DNA of 64,000 nucleotides, from positions 532,429 through 596,428 of the forward strand of contig NZ_LIPW01000001.1 in the NCBI RefSeq assembly GCF_001418345.1. Direction: 5' to 3'. Shown here piece by piece: positions 46,209-56,288 of this stretch; within the stretch, counting starts at the first letter, position 1; each line of letters begins with the position of its first letter. The position numbers and the translations under genes are program-made. The notes below the pieces were generated by a model, which was given only the letters and a program-made list of their open reading frames with translations, ran no database searches and was not told the origin of the DNA. This DNA comes from Pseudidiomarina woesei (GTDB lineage Bacteria > Pseudomonadota > Gammaproteobacteria > Enterobacterales > Alteromonadaceae).

Positions 46209-47157
46209 AGTTGAACCTGGAGTTAAACTACGCGACGCCGACAAAATGGCGTTAATTCCAGTCAAGATTGTCCCAACTGAACGTGACCAGATGCTGCGTA
46301 AGCCAGAATGGCTGAAAGTTAAACTACCAGCATCAACCCAACGTATCGACGAAATTAAGCAGGCTATGCGTAAGCACGGGTTGCATTCGGTTTGTGAAGA
46401 AGCGTCATGCCCGAACCTAGCTGAATGCTTTAACCACGGTACGGCCACCTTTATGATTTTAGGTGCTATTTGTACGCGTCGCTGTCCGTTCTGTGATGTC
46501 GCACATGGCCGTCCGTTGCCAGTTGACCCCGAAGAAGCCGTGAAGCTTGGTGCAACTATTCGTGACATGAAAGTAAAATACGTAGTTGTTACTTCGGTTG
46601 ACCGCGATGACTTACGTGACGGCGGTGCTCAACACTTTGCCGATTGCATTCGCGAAATTCGTGCACAAAGTCCAGGTATTCAAGTTGAGGTATTAGTCCC
46701 AGATTTTCGTGGTCGCATGGAAGTTGCTCTGGCCATTTTGTCGGACGAAGCACCCGATGTATTCAATCATAACTTAGAAACAGTGCCTCGCATGTACAAA
46801 GCAGCTCGCCCTGGCGCAAACTATCAGTGGTCACTCGACCTATTGAAACGTTACAAAGAAGAACGCCCAGATGTACGCACTAAGTCAGGCTTAATGGTCG
46901 GCTTAGGCGAAACTAACGAAGAAATTTTGGAAGTTATGCGTGACTTACGTGCTCACAATGTCGACATGTTAACCATTGGTCAATATTTACAGCCGAGTCG
47001 TCATCACCTTCCGGTGACACGCTATGTCACGCCTGCAGAATTTGACATGTTCCGCGAAGAAGGTGAAAAAATGGGCTTTACGCACATTGCTTCAGGGCCT
47101 TTAGTTCGTTCTTCATACCATGCCGACATGCAAGCTGCCGGTAAAGAAGTTAAATAA
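46192..47157 (+). CDS. lipA: Lipoyl synthase LipA
   Basis: A radical-SAM enzyme that inserts two sulfurs into protein-bound octanoate. The 321 residues show the auxiliary-cluster Cys motif [12 protein letters not shown], the radical-SAM motif CTRRCPFC and the C-terminal RSSYHAD whose Ser ligates the auxiliary cluster. The ATG at 46192 overlaps lipB and has AGGA upstream. Confidence 0.97.
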   Translation: MSKPVRVEPGVKLRDADKMALIPVKIVPTERDQMLRKPEWLKVKLPASTQRIDEIKQAMRKHGLHSVCEEASCPNLAECFNHGTATFMILGAICTRRCPFCDVAHGRPLPVDPEEAVKLGATIRDMKVKYVVVTSVDRDDLRDGGAQHFADCIREIRAQSPGIQVEVLVPDFRGRMEVALAILSDEAPDVFNHNLETVPRMYKAARPGANYQWSLDLLKRYKEERPDVRTKSGLMVGLGETNEEILEVMRDLRAHNVDMLTIGQYLQPSRHHLPVTRYVTPAEFDMFREEGEKMGFTHIASGPLVRSSYHADMQAAGKEVK

Positions 47158-47179
47158 CATAACAAACGAGGCTGAGCAC

Positions 47180-47593
47180 ATGAGCACGTTAATTTGGTGT
47201 TTACTAATTGCAGGGGTACTACCCATTGCCGCCAAAGCCCCTGTGGTTTATTTTCAAAACCGCGACAAGGGCTATGACAATCGCCACCCTCGTGCTCAGC
47301 AACAACGTCTCACCGGTGCCGGCGCTCGCGCAGTGGCCGGCCACTACAACGCGTACGAAGCTTTTAGTTTGTTTGCCGCGGCAATTTTATTGATTATTGC
47401 AACTAACCAAATTACCGAGTTGAATCAAATATTAGCGGTGAGTTTCATTGTCTTGCGCGTTATCTACCATGTTTTTTATCTGGCAAACTGGGACAAGCTG
47501 AGAAGCTTAGCCTGGTTGTTTGCTTTTTTGTGTCCAGTATTAATGATCGCTCAAACGGCCATCGCCCTTTCCGGCAATGGAGCGGCCCATTAA
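47180..47593 (+). CDS. MAPEG-family membrane protein
   Basis: A 137-residue protein with four hydrophobic helices (about 3-21, 58-78, 85-103 and 111-130). The segment NRHPRAQQQRLTGAGARAVAGHYNAYEAF-like (about 33-62) and the NAYEAF core are typical of bacterial MAPEG proteins; relatives are glutathione-dependent enzymes, but activity is unknown for this group. The ATG at 47180 follows AACGAGG. It lies 22 bp after lipA. Its TAA shares TTAA with the stop of the convergent gene. Confidence 0.85.
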   Translation: MSTLIWCLLIAGVLPIAAKAPVVYFQNRDKGYDNRHPRAQQQRLTGAGARAVAGHYNAYEAFSLFAAAILLIIATNQITELNQILAVSFIVLRVIYHVFYLANWDKLRSLAWLFAFLCPVLMIAQTAIALSGNGAAH

Positions 47594-48462
47594 TGAGCCC
47601 GCTCTAACATTTCAAGGTACACGGCTGGCCATTCTGTTACGTCAAAATACTGCATCGGCGTAAAACGATTAACGGGGCGCCATGCATAATGGCTAGTTGC
47701 TTCACAGGTTTTCGCAGCAAATAGTCCCACCTGATAACTTGCCCCGTTTACGTTAGCAGAGCCTAATTTCCAGTTACCATCAGCTTGTTTGCTTGCTAAA
47801 TAGCGCCAATTTTCGACAGCGTGACGCCAAGGTAAACGCCGCCATAGAGCAATGAGTTCTGATTCGTTCATGATATTTTTCTCGGTTACCACAACGTTCA
47901 AACTCGCATGGTCATAGCGACCTGAACAAAACGATTCGGCAAGCTCTAGCGGCATTGCATATTCGTCCGCGAAACCTAGCCAGTGCGCAACTTCATGCGC
48001 AAATAACTCAAGTGACGCCGACACTGGCAACACAACGCGCTGGGTATCATTAAAAGCAATGCCGTAATGACTTGGTACAAAGATAATCTCGCGAACACCT
48101 TTATTCTGCTTTCTTCCGGTAAGGTGGCAGTCTGCACGACCTCGCGAACCTTGATGCGCACAGCTAAGTTGCTCGACATCAAAGGCATCAACATTGAAAC
48201 AATTCATATAAGCAGCAAGTGGGTGACGGTGCCAAGCGCTGAGCTTGGCTAATAACTGCTGTTGATATTGTTTTGGCAAAAATACTTGGGTTGCTTGCAC
48301 CACTCCACACTGTTGCCGCGGTAAAGTAATAGTTGTGTGCCATATTGGCGGCGCATAAAAGCGAGTTTTAGCTCCCCCCGAGAACGCTGCTTCCGCACTA
48401 CTTGCTTGCCCACTAAAGCTTGCTAACAGACAAATACTTGGTAATACAAGCCATCGCAACAT
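47590..48462 (-). CDS. Exported putative zinc metallopeptidase (M64-like motif)
   Basis: A 290-residue protein with a signal peptide (about 1-24, ending near SSAEA). The central sequence HEVAHWLGFADEY (156-168) has the HExxH zinc motif followed by a DEY, the spacing seen in M64 (IgA-protease-like) peptidases (HExxH-x5-DEY pattern). A later KNIMNESE (195-202) might be a Met-turn. Six or more cysteines suggest periplasmic disulfides. I do not recognise the rest. It is 16 bp after nlpI in the same direction, and may be co-transcribed. Confidence 0.7.
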   Translation of the reverse strand: MLRWLVLPSICLLASFSGQASSAEAAFSGGAKTRFYAPPIWHTTITLPRQQCGVVQATQVFLPKQYQQQLLAKLSAWHRHPLAAYMNCFNVDAFDVEQLSCAHQGSRGRADCHLTGRKQNKGVREIIFVPSHYGIAFNDTQRVVLPVSASLELFAHEVAHWLGFADEYAMPLELAESFCSGRYDHASLNVVVTEKNIMNESELIALWRRLPWRHAVENWRYLASKQADGNWKLGSANVNGASYQVGLFAAKTCEATSHYAWRPVNRFTPMQYFDVTEWPAVYLEMLERAH

Positions 48463-48478
48463 GCCTAATCACAACCGT

Positions 48479-49378
48479 TTAGTTTGTATCCGACTCACGA
48501 GCTAACGCTTGCTCGGTACGTTCTAATTCGACATTGGCAAAACGATGCTCGACAAACAAGTGAACGTTAGTATTCATCGCCATACGGAAATAAACCGCCG
48601 CTGCTTTGAAGTCACCTTCAAGCTGCTTCTGTTTGCCTAAATAAAAATAAGTCTCGCACATACGCTCCACTAAGGTTTCATCCTCAGCGAGGTCTTGCAC
48701 CGCAAGTTTTGTCAGAAAAGTCTGCTCTGACACCACGCCAAGCAACAAATCTATGAGCTTCCAGCCCCATGCCTCATTACCATGCTGAACGCGACGTTGT
48801 GCCAACGCTAGACGTGCTGCTTCCGCGTCGTGTTCTACTTCGGCCAAATACAGCCAAAGCGTTCTATATGGGTCCCCTGGCTGTAATTGCATGTGCCCGT
48901 GCAAATCGTCAATAGCGTACTTAATGCTACCATCGTAATAGGCATTAATACCGCGGCTTAAACGTGCATACTCATGCTCAGGCTCAAGCTCCAACACCGC
49001 GTCATAAAGCTCATACGCGTACGCAAATTCGCCAATGGCTGTGTACTGAATCGCTAAGTGATAATAGGCTCCCGTTAAACGCGGATTGTATTCAATAGCA
49101 TGGTTCATATCAATGCGAGCTAGAGTCGTTAAACCCAATGCATCGTATAGTGAGCCTCGGCGATACAACAACTCAGCATAACTTTTATCTTCAAGTTCCA
49201 TTTGGCTGGTTAGTATTTCGTTCAGCTTGGCAATTTCCAGTTGATATCGCGAATCTGGCGCCTGTGGCGTCACTACCAACAAATTATTAAGAACGGAGTT
49301 ATCTTTGCTTGTTTGTGTTGTCGCACATGCCGATAGTGACACTGCAATTATAATCGCCACCGCGAACCGAAGATTCAT
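48479..49378 (-). CDS. nlpI: TPR lipoprotein NlpI
   Basis: An outer-membrane lipoprotein that scaffolds peptidoglycan hydrolases and the Prc protease in E. coli. The precursor has a lipobox LSAC (Cys18 from the ATG at 49378) and at least four tetratricopeptide units (SYAELLYRRGSLYDALG, GAYYHLAIQYTAIGEFAYAY, EYARLSRGINAYYDG and the C-terminal YFYLGKQKQLEGDFKAA). A GTG at 49384 is in frame, but AAGG spacing favours the ATG. It follows pnp, as in E. coli. Confidence 0.92.
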   Translation of the reverse strand: MNLRFAVAIIIAVSLSACATTQTSKDNSVLNNLLVVTPQAPDSRYQLEIAKLNEILTSQMELEDKSYAELLYRRGSLYDALGLTTLARIDMNHAIEYNPRLTGAYYHLAIQYTAIGEFAYAYELYDAVLELEPEHEYARLSRGINAYYDGSIKYAIDDLHGHMQLQPGDPYRTLWLYLAEVEHDAEAARLALAQRRVQHGNEAWGWKLIDLLLGVVSEQTFLTKLAVQDLAEDETLVERMCETYFYLGKQKQLEGDFKAAAVYFRMAMNTNVHLFVEHRFANVELERTEQALARESDTN

Positions 49379-49431
49379 GAACACTACCTTGTTGTTTACA
49401 ATATGCCTACATCATACCGCACAATCGCCAG

Positions 49432-49470
49432 AAAAACGAAAGCCGCAATCAGTTTCCTGACCGCGGCTTT
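49432..49470 (-). terminator. Rho-independent terminator of pnp
   Basis: On the minus strand AAAGCCGCGGTCAG pairs with CTGATTGCGGCTTT (two G-U pairs) around a GAAA tetraloop, then CGTTTTTC. It begins about 20 bp after the pnp stop and would separate pnp from nlpI. Confidence 0.85.
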
Positions 49471-49490
49471 ATTAAAAAGCTGTAAAACGC

Positions 49491-51644
49491 TTAGCTGTTT
49501 GCTTCGTCGTCAGTGTTACCTTCGACAGCTTTCTCTGCTTCAGCCGGCGCAGCTTCAGCTGGCTTTTCAGCTGCATCTTTCATGCTTAGACGCACGCGGC
49601 CTTGGCGGTCAATTTCGAGTACTTTAACGGGTACTACATCACCAACCTTCAAGTATTCGTTCACATCGTTCACACGCTCTTCAGCAATTTGTGAAATATG
49701 CACTAAGCCGTCTTTACCTGGCAAAATAGTTACAAACGCACCGAAATCAACAATACGCGCTACTTTACCTTGATAAATACGACCCACTTCAACTTCAGCT
49801 GTTAGCTCTTCAATACGCGCAATTGCGGCATCTGCTGACTCTTGGTCAGTGGCAGCGATGCGCACTGTACCGTCATCGTTAATTTCGATGTTGGTATTGG
49901 TGCTTTCAGTAAGCTCACGAATAACCGCGCCACCTTTACCAATTACGTCACGAATCTTGTCAGGGTTGATTTTGATAGTGGTGTAACGTGGTGCGTAGTT
50001 AGACAATTCGGTGCGGGCACCGCCTAAGGCGTCGTCCATCACTTTCAAAATGTGCAAACGCGCTGCTTTTGCTTGGGCCAAAGCAATTTCCATAATTTCA
50101 CGCGTAATACCGTCAATTTTAATGTCCATCTGCAAAGCAGTAACACCATCAACGCTACCCGCTACTTTAAAGTCCATGTCGCCTAAGTGATCTTCGTCAC
50201 CCAAAATGTCAGAAAGTACAACAAACTTGTCGCCTTCTTTCACCAAGCCCATAGCAATACCGGCTACTGATGATTTAATAGGTACACCAGCGTCCATTAA
50301 CGCTAATGACGCACCACAGACTGAAGCCATTGAGCTTGAGCCGTTTGATTCAGTAATTTCAGAAACCACACGAATGGTGTACGGGAATTCGTCTTGTGAA
50401 GGCATAACCGCCTGCACGCCACGCTTCGCCAAACGACCGTGACCAATTTCACGACGCTTTGGTGAACCAACCATGCCGGTTTCACCCACACAGTAAGGAG
50501 GGAAGTTGTAATGCAGCATAAAGCGGCTGTCGGTACGACCAGCTAAGTCGTCGATCATTTGCGCGTCACGCTCAGTACCCAAAGTTGCGGTAACCAATGC
50601 TTGGGTTTCGCCACGTGTAAACACAGCAGAGCCGTGGGTACGAGGTAATACACCAGTGGCCATGTGTAATGCACGAACCATGTCTGGTTCACGACCATCA
50701 ATACGTTTTTCACCAGCAATAATACGGCTACGAACCACTTTACTTTCTAATGAATGGAACAAGTCGCCAATTTCTTTGGCATCCAGCGTTTCGTCTTCAG
50801 CAAGTAACTTCTCGGTCACTTCTGCTTTCAATGCAGCAACTTGCTCATAACGCTTGGCTTTTTCAGTAATGCGGTACGCATCGCCAATACCTTGCTCAGC
50901 TAATGCTTTGATTTTATTTAACAAGTCGTCATTAGTGGCTGGTGCTTGCCAATCCCACTTCTCTTTACCAGCTTCTGCAGCGAATTCATTAATTGCGTTG
51001 ATCACAGTTTGCATTTGCTCATGGCCATATACCACAGCACCAAGCATAGCGTCTTCTGATAACAGCTGTGCTTCTGACTCAACCATGAGTACCGCGCTTG
51101 AAGTACCAGCAACAACCAAATCAAGTTTAGATTCCGCAAGTTCATCTAACGTTGGGTTTAAAACGTACTCGTCGTTCAACACACCAACACGCGCCGCACC
51201 AATTGGGCCAGCAAATGGCGTACCAGAAATAGCTAATGCCGCTGAAGTACCAATTAAGGCAACGATATCAGGGTTAATTTGTGGATTCACAGAAACCACA
51301 GTTGCAATAACTTGTACTTCGTTGTTGAACCCTTCTGGGAATAACGGACGAATTGGACGATCGATTAAACGTGAGGTTAAGGTTTCGTTCTCTGAAGGAC
51401 GCCCTTCACGCTTGAAGAAACCACCAGGAATTTTACCTGCAGCGTAAGTACGTTCTTGGTAGTTCACTGTTAATGGGAAGAAATCTTGGCCTTCTTTGGC
51501 TTCTTTTTTGGCAACAACGGTTACTAAAACCGTGGTGTCATCCATACTAGCAAGTACTGCTGCTGTTGCTTGGCGCGCCATCGCACCTGTTTCTAATGTG
51601 ACTGTATGTTGTCCATACTGAAATTTCTTAGTAATCGGATTCAC
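49491..51644 (-). CDS. pnp: Polynucleotide phosphorylase
   Basis: A 3'-5' phosphorolytic exoribonuclease and degradosome partner. The 717 residues contain two RNase PH domains (about 10-140 and 310-450; [15 protein letters not shown]), a helical linker, a KH domain (about 553-612; [20 protein letters not shown]) and an S1 domain (about 620-690; [18 protein letters not shown]), with an Ala/Glu tail. The upstream leader (51645-51780) carries a heptad inverted repeat that could be the regulatory hairpin. Confidence 0.98.
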   Translation of the reverse strand: MNPITKKFQYGQHTVTLETGAMARQATAAVLASMDDTTVLVTVVAKKEAKEGQDFFPLTVNYQERTYAAGKIPGGFFKREGRPSENETLTSRLIDRPIRPLFPEGFNNEVQVIATVVSVNPQINPDIVALIGTSAALAISGTPFAGPIGAARVGVLNDEYVLNPTLDELAESKLDLVVAGTSSAVLMVESEAQLLSEDAMLGAVVYGHEQMQTVINAINEFAAEAGKEKWDWQAPATNDDLLNKIKALAEQGIGDAYRITEKAKRYEQVAALKAEVTEKLLAEDETLDAKEIGDLFHSLESKVVRSRIIAGEKRIDGREPDMVRALHMATGVLPRTHGSAVFTRGETQALVTATLGTERDAQMIDDLAGRTDSRFMLHYNFPPYCVGETGMVGSPKRREIGHGRLAKRGVQAVMPSQDEFPYTIRVVSEITESNGSSSMASVCGASLALMDAGVPIKSSVAGIAMGLVKEGDKFVVLSDILGDEDHLGDMDFKVAGSVDGVTALQMDIKIDGITREIMEIALAQAKAARLHILKVMDDALGGARTELSNYAPRYTTIKINPDKIRDVIGKGGAVIRELTESTNTNIEINDDGTVRIAATDQESADAAIARIEELTAEVEVGRIYQGKVARIVDFGAFVTILPGKDGLVHISQIAEERVNDVNEYLKVGDVVPVKVLEIDRQGRVRLSMKDAAEKPAEAAPAEAEKAVEGNTDDEANS

Positions 51645-51681
51645 GTTATATTTTCCTTTGTATTTCTCTTTAAATTCTAAA

Positions 51682-51763
51682 GCGCTATTAGCTACTAGAT
51701 ATTAGATACTCACCAAACGCCGGCTCTTTTTTCTAATATCTAATATCTAATATCCAATATCGC
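51682..51763. repeat. Heptad inverted repeat, copy 3 (pnp leader)
   Basis: The left arm (51682-51710) and right arm (51733-51763) are tandem 7-bp units; the right arm is the cleanest run in the window (CTAATAT three times, then CCAATAT). The left arm agrees with the reverse complement of the right at 24 of 29 positions. On the minus strand, the pnp mRNA strand, three of the five differences become G-U pairs. The element lies between the rpsO terminator and the pnp start codon. Confidence 0.85.
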
Positions 51764-51781
51764 CTTAGCTTTCCATTAAAC

Positions 51782-51808
51782 AAAAAAGGGGCCACAACAG
51801 GCCCCTTT
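51782..51808 (-). terminator. Rho-independent terminator of rpsO
   Basis: On the minus strand AAAGGGGCC (stem, 9 bp, perfect) with a 6-nt loop is followed by TTTTTT. It lies 14 bp after the rpsO stop. In E. coli too, a terminator separates rpsO from pnp with partial read-through. Confidence 0.9.
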
Positions 51809-51821
51809 GCTCGAACAGTGC

Positions 51822-52091
51822 TTAGCGACGTAAACCGAGTCGCTCAATCAGAGTTGCATAACGCTGATTGTCTTTACGCTTTAAGTAGTCCAACAATTTA
51901 CGACGTTGGCTAACCATACGTAACAGACCACGACGTGAGTGGTGATCTTTTGCGTGTTCTTTAAAGTGGCTTTGCAGCTCGTTAATGTTTGCAGTTAACA
52001 AAGCAACTTGAACCTCTGGAGAACCAGTGTCGTTTTCGCCCTGACCGTATTCTTTAACGATTTCCGCTTTTTGTGCCGCAGTTAGTGACAT
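51822..52091 (-). CDS. rpsO: 30S ribosomal protein S15
   Basis: Primary 16S-binding protein of the platform. The 89 residues are full length, with the conserved [18 protein letters not shown]-type region (about 22-40) and the [20 protein letters not shown] region. GGAG lies upstream of the ATG. Located between truB and pnp, as in E. coli. Confidence 0.98.
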   Translation of the reverse strand: MSLTAAQKAEIVKEYGQGENDTGSPEVQVALLTANINELQSHFKEHAKDHHSRRGLLRMVSQRRKLLDYLKRKDNQRYATLIERLGLRR

Positions 52092-52213
52092 ATCTTACTC
52101 CTGATTGTTTAAAGATGCCGGTGCCAATCACTAATTCAGCACCAACGAAATCGCTGTGGATTATACGCGCCAAAGCGCTTAAACGCAACGCTAGCTTAGT
52201 AAAAATGGATTGA

Positions 52214-53167
52214 CTAGTTGGCGTCGCTTAAGTTCACCACACGCTTTGGCGCTAGCTGCCCATCACGCCATACGCCAATACCTAAAAACTCTTGGTCATG
52301 CTCGCGCAACACCCGTATTGGGTGCTCAGGGTTATGCTCGCCAAGTTCTGTACGTACTGGGTTGCCGCTTAAAAACCGTGCCACATCGGTACCCGTAATA
52401 GCTACCGAGGGCATTTGACGCACCACGCTATCGTTGGCTTGCAGTAACGCATCCATGGCGGCGTAATCGTTATTTTCAGGGTCGGTTTGCGCGGCTACAG
52501 CGGTCAGCTCTTCTAGCGTTAACATAGGCCCTTCAACGCCTTCAATCCAAGTGCGATGCAGTTTTTCAACATAGGCGCCACAGCCCAAATATTGCCCCAT
52601 GTCGTCAATTAACGTACGAATATAGGTGCCTTTGGAGCAAGTAACTTCCAGCGTTAATTGATGTTCACGCCAGTCAATAAACGCAATGTGACGAATAACA
52701 ATAGTGCGCGTTTTACGAGGTACTTCAATACCTTGTCGAGCGTACCAATATAACGGTCGGCCTTCATGTTTGAGGGCCGAAAACATCGATGGCGACTGCT
52801 CTTGCTCACCGCTAAAGTGGGCGATAGCTTGCGTAATTTTCTCGCGCGTGACTTGGCTTAGTTGCTCGTTCGTGCAGCGCTCAACCACCTCGCCTTCGGC
52901 GTCACTGGTGGTGGTTCGCGCACCTAGTTGCGCGACTACTTGGTAGGTTTTATCTGCCTCGAGGGCGAAGTGCGATACTTTTGTCGCTTCACCAAAACAC
53001 AGTGGTAACAGCCCCGTCGCCAAAGGATCAAGCGCACCAGTATGGCCGGCCTTGTTGGCATTAAAAAAACGCCGCACTGTTTGAAGTGCGGCGTTTGAGG
53101 TGATATCACTGGGCTTGTTCAACAAAATCACGCCGCTCACGTTGCGACCCGACTTACGACGTCCCAT
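52214..53167 (-). CDS. truB: tRNA pseudouridine-55 synthase TruB
   Basis: Makes pseudouridine 55 in the T-loop of tRNAs. The 317 residues have the catalytic Asp in GHTGALDPLATGLLPLCFG, the KTYQVVAQLGARTTTSDAEG-like block (about 65-85), and a C-terminal PUA-like part. The ATG overlaps the rbfA stop by one base. Confidence 0.96.
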   Translation of the reverse strand: MGRRKSGRNVSGVILLNKPSDITSNAALQTVRRFFNANKAGHTGALDPLATGLLPLCFGEATKVSHFALEADKTYQVVAQLGARTTTSDAEGEVVERCTNEQLSQVTREKITQAIAHFSGEQEQSPSMFSALKHEGRPLYWYARQGIEVPRKTRTIVIRHIAFIDWREHQLTLEVTCSKGTYIRTLIDDMGQYLGCGAYVEKLHRTWIEGVEGPMLTLEELTAVAAQTDPENNDYAAMDALLQANDSVVRQMPSVAITGTDVARFLSGNPVRTELGEHNPEHPIRVLREHDQEFLGIGVWRDGQLAPKRVVNLSDAN

Positions 53168-53586
53168 TAATCGTCTCCGTTGCTTTCCTGCTTATCGGTA
53201 TTTGGCTCGTTATTAGCACCGCCGCGTTGGGTGTCACGACGAATCGCTTCATCTACTAGGCGTGACATACGAATACCTTCGTTCAAGCTTGGGTCATGCA
53301 CAAACCGGAGCTCCGGCATAATGCGCGCCCGCACACGTTTACCCAATAGTGACCGAATAAAGCCTGCAGCATCGTTCAATACTTTCAACGCAGTTTTTAT
53401 GTACTCGTCATCGTCATTAAAGAAAGTCACAAACACTCTGGCATAAGCCAGGTCGCGCGACACTTCAATGTCAGACACAGTCACCATCGACACACGAGGG
53501 TCTTTAATTTCACGTTGCAGTATCATCGCAATTTCGCGCTGATACTGCTGACCCACACGGTCGGTACGGCTAAAATCTTTGGCCAT
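53167..53586 (-). CDS. rbfA: Ribosome-binding factor A
   Basis: Aids 16S rRNA 5' helix maturation and cold adaptation on the 30S subunit. The 139 residues show the KH-like fold blocks [21 protein letters not shown] and [18 protein letters not shown], with a polar tail. It follows infB by 6 bp and is coupled to truB. Confidence 0.96.
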   Translation of the reverse strand: MAKDFSRTDRVGQQYQREIAMILQREIKDPRVSMVTVSDIEVSRDLAYARVFVTFFNDDDEYIKTALKVLNDAAGFIRSLLGKRVRARIMPELRFVHDPSLNEGIRMSRLVDEAIRRDTQRGGANNEPNTDKQESNGDD

Positions 53587-53592
53587 ATTGGA

Positions 53593-56265
53593 TTATAAGC
53601 TCCGTTCTACTTGAACTGTTTCAAATACTTCGATTTGGTCGCCAACTTTTACGTCGTTGTAGTTCTTCACACCAATACCACATTCCATGCCGTTACGAAC
53701 TTCTTGTACGTCGTCTTTAAAGCGGCGTAGTGAATCTAGCTCGCCTTCAAAGATAACCACGTTGTCTCGTAACACACGAATAGGTGCTGAACGTTTCACC
53801 ACGCCTTCGGTAACCATACAGCCAGCAATGGCGCCAATCTTCGGCGACTTAAATACGTCACGTACTTCAGCCAAACCAATGATCTGCTGCTTAAACTCAG
53901 GCGCTAACATACCGCCCATGGCTGCTTTGACTTCGTCAATCAAGTCATAAATAACGCTGTAGTAACGTAAATCAACAGCGTCTTGCTCAATCAAACGTTT
54001 TGCTGAAGCATCAGCACGAACGTTAAAGCCAACCACGATAGCGTTTGAGGCGCTTGCTAACGACGCGTCAGTTTCGGTAATACCACCAACGCCGCTACCA
54101 ATAATGTTCACTTTCACTTCGTCAGTTGAAAGCTTCATTAATGAGTCAGAAATAGCTTCCAAAGAACCCTGTACGTCTGATTTCAATACAATGTTGAGCT
54201 CTTGAACGTCACCTTCTTGCATGTTCGCAAACATGTTTTCCAGCTTCGCTTTTTGCTGCTTGGCTAACTTCACTTCACGGTATTTACCCTGACGATAGTT
54301 CGCTACTTCACGTGCTTTACGCTCATCTTTAACGGCAGTTGCTTCGTCACCCGCTTGTGGTACGCCTGACAAACCAAGAATTTCGACCGGAATAGACGGA
54401 CCTGCTTCTTTGATTTCTTTACCGTTTTCATCGCGCATTGCACGAATACGACCGTACTCAAGGCCGCACAATACGATATCGCCTTGGCGCAATGTGCCTT
54501 CTTGAACCAAAATAGAAGCCACAGGGCCACGACCTTTGTCCAAGCGCGACTCAATCACAATACCTTTAGCCATACCGCTAGCATTCGCTTTCAAATCAAG
54601 TACTTCTGCTTGCAACAAAATCGACTCAAGCAATTGCTCAATACCGTCACCGCTGTGTGCAGAAACCGGTACAAACATAACATCACCGCCCCACTCTTCT
54701 GGGATAACGTCGCGTTGTGCAAGTTCATTCTTAACGCGGTCTGGGTCAGCTTCTGGCTTATCCATTTTGTTAATCGCAACCACCACTGGCACACCAGCCG
54801 CTTTCGCGTGCTGAATCGCCTCAAGTGTTTGTGGCATCACACCATCGTCGGCTGCAACCACCAAAATAACAATATCTGTTGCGCTAGCACCACGTGCACG
54901 CATTGACGTAAACGCCGCGTGGCCCGGGGTATCAAGGAAGGTAATCATGCCTTGACCGGTTTCAACGTGGTAAGCACCAATATGCTGGGTAATACCACCC
55001 GCTTCGCCTTTGGCTACTTTCGCTTTACGAATGTAGTCCAACAACGAGGTTTTACCGTGGTCAACGTGACCCATAACGGTAACAACCGGTGCCCGCGATA
55101 CTTGGTTTTGGTTTGCCGCTTCATCACGGTCTGCCAAAATTTCTTGTTCTAGCGCGTTTTCGCTGACGAGCACAACTTTGTGGCCCATTTCTTCAACCAC
55201 TAACGATGCAGTTTCTTGGTCAAGTACTTGGTTGATCGTGACCATTTCACCCATTTTCATCATGGTTTTGATCACTTCACCGGCTTTCACCGCCATACGG
55301 TTCGCTAGCTCGCCAACAGTAATGGTTTCGCCCAATTTAACCTCACGCTCAACTGGGGCTGCTGGCTTATTAAAGCCATGCTGCAACGTAGAACGCTTCG
55401 AACCTTTACGACGTTTCTCACGACGCGGTGCTTCATCGCGCTCATCGTCTTTACCGCGACGCTTAGTTTTATTACGGCGAGCACGACGTTCTTCACCTTC
55501 ATCTTGCTCATCTTCTGCTGCTTGTGCAGTTTGTGAGGTCGTGAAGTGAACTTCTTCTTGCTCAGCTTGCTTACGCTTGGCTTCTTCTTCTTGCCAACGT
55601 GCTTCGTTTTCTTCTGCTAGCTTGCGTGCTTCTTCAGCTTGACGCGCGGCTTCAGCTTCAGCTTTCTTGCGGGCTTCTTCTTCCTGAGCTTTGCGCAACT
55701 TCTCTGCTTCAGCTTTCGCTTCGTCAGCTTTTTTACGCTCTTCAGGTGTCATTGCCGCACGTTTTTCGGCTTCTGCTTTGGCCTTCGCTTTCTCTTTTTC
55801 TTTACGAGCCGCTTCTTGCTTCGCTTTTTCTTCAGCCGCTTTAGCATCCGCTTTGGCTTTCGCTTCAGCAGCTGCTTTTGCTTCTTCTTCCTGACGCTTC
55901 GCTTGCGCCGCTAAACGTTCTTGTTCAGCTTTTTCTTGCTCAGCTTTTTGCTGCTCTTCAAGCGCAGAACGTTTCACATAGGTGCGTTTTTTGCGAACTT
56001 CTACCTGCACTGACTTGCTGCGACCAGGGCCACCGCCAATGCTCAAGGTGCTTTTCTCTTTACGCTTTAACGTCATTTTGGCTGGCTCACTAGGGCCATT
56101 ACCACCATGTGACTTGTTCAAATGCGTTAACAGGGCTTGCTTTTCATCTTCAGTCACTCGGTCGCCTGGCTGCTTTTTCATGCCTGCTTCCGCAAACTGT
56201 TGCACCAAACGATCAACTGTCGTACCGACGTCGTTAGCTAGTTTATCCAGCGTTACTTCTTCCAT
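53593..56265 (-). CDS. infB: Translation initiation factor IF-2
   Basis: The GTPase that brings fMet-tRNA to the 30S subunit. The 890 residues equal E. coli length. It has an IF2_N helix domain (1-50), a long Lys/Glu/Ala coiled-coil region (about 95-260), a second N-domain (about 310-360), then the G domain ([26 protein letters not shown]) and domains II-IV. The repetitive low-complexity part makes many spurious open frames on the other strand. Confidence 0.98.
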   Translation of the reverse strand: MEEVTLDKLANDVGTTVDRLVQQFAEAGMKKQPGDRVTEDEKQALLTHLNKSHGGNGPSEPAKMTLKRKEKSTLSIGGGPGRSKSVQVEVRKKRTYVKRSALEEQQKAEQEKAEQERLAAQAKRQEEEAKAAAEAKAKADAKAAEEKAKQEAARKEKEKAKAKAEAEKRAAMTPEERKKADEAKAEAEKLRKAQEEEARKKAEAEAARQAEEARKLAEENEARWQEEEAKRKQAEQEEVHFTTSQTAQAAEDEQDEGEERRARRNKTKRRGKDDERDEAPRREKRRKGSKRSTLQHGFNKPAAPVEREVKLGETITVGELANRMAVKAGEVIKTMMKMGEMVTINQVLDQETASLVVEEMGHKVVLVSENALEQEILADRDEAANQNQVSRAPVVTVMGHVDHGKTSLLDYIRKAKVAKGEAGGITQHIGAYHVETGQGMITFLDTPGHAAFTSMRARGASATDIVILVVAADDGVMPQTLEAIQHAKAAGVPVVVAINKMDKPEADPDRVKNELAQRDVIPEEWGGDVMFVPVSAHSGDGIEQLLESILLQAEVLDLKANASGMAKGIVIESRLDKGRGPVASILVQEGTLRQGDIVLCGLEYGRIRAMRDENGKEIKEAGPSIPVEILGLSGVPQAGDEATAVKDERKAREVANYRQGKYREVKLAKQQKAKLENMFANMQEGDVQELNIVLKSDVQGSLEAISDSLMKLSTDEVKVNIIGSGVGGITETDASLASASNAIVVGFNVRADASAKRLIEQDAVDLRYYSVIYDLIDEVKAAMGGMLAPEFKQQIIGLAEVRDVFKSPKIGAIAGCMVTEGVVKRSAPIRVLRDNVVIFEGELDSLRRFKDDVQEVRNGMECGIGVKNYNDVKVGDQIEVFETVQVERSL

Positions 56266-56288
56266 AGTCTCTAGTACCCCCGTTGATC

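Noticed and set aside
50854-51447. Long open frame (197 codons) antisense to pnp
   Set aside because: It lies entirely inside pnp, mirrors its codon bias, and its translation shows no family motif; it is a shadow of the real gene.
5622-51763. CRISPR array as explanation for the heptad repeats
   Set aside because: The unit is 7 bp with no spacers, the copies are far apart, and no cas gene is in the window.
55599-56093. Several Phe/Leu/Cys-rich open frames antisense to infB
   Set aside because: They come from the Lys/Glu/Ala-rich coiled-coil of IF-2 read backwards; apparent hydrophobicity is an artefact of GAA/AAG codons on the other strand.
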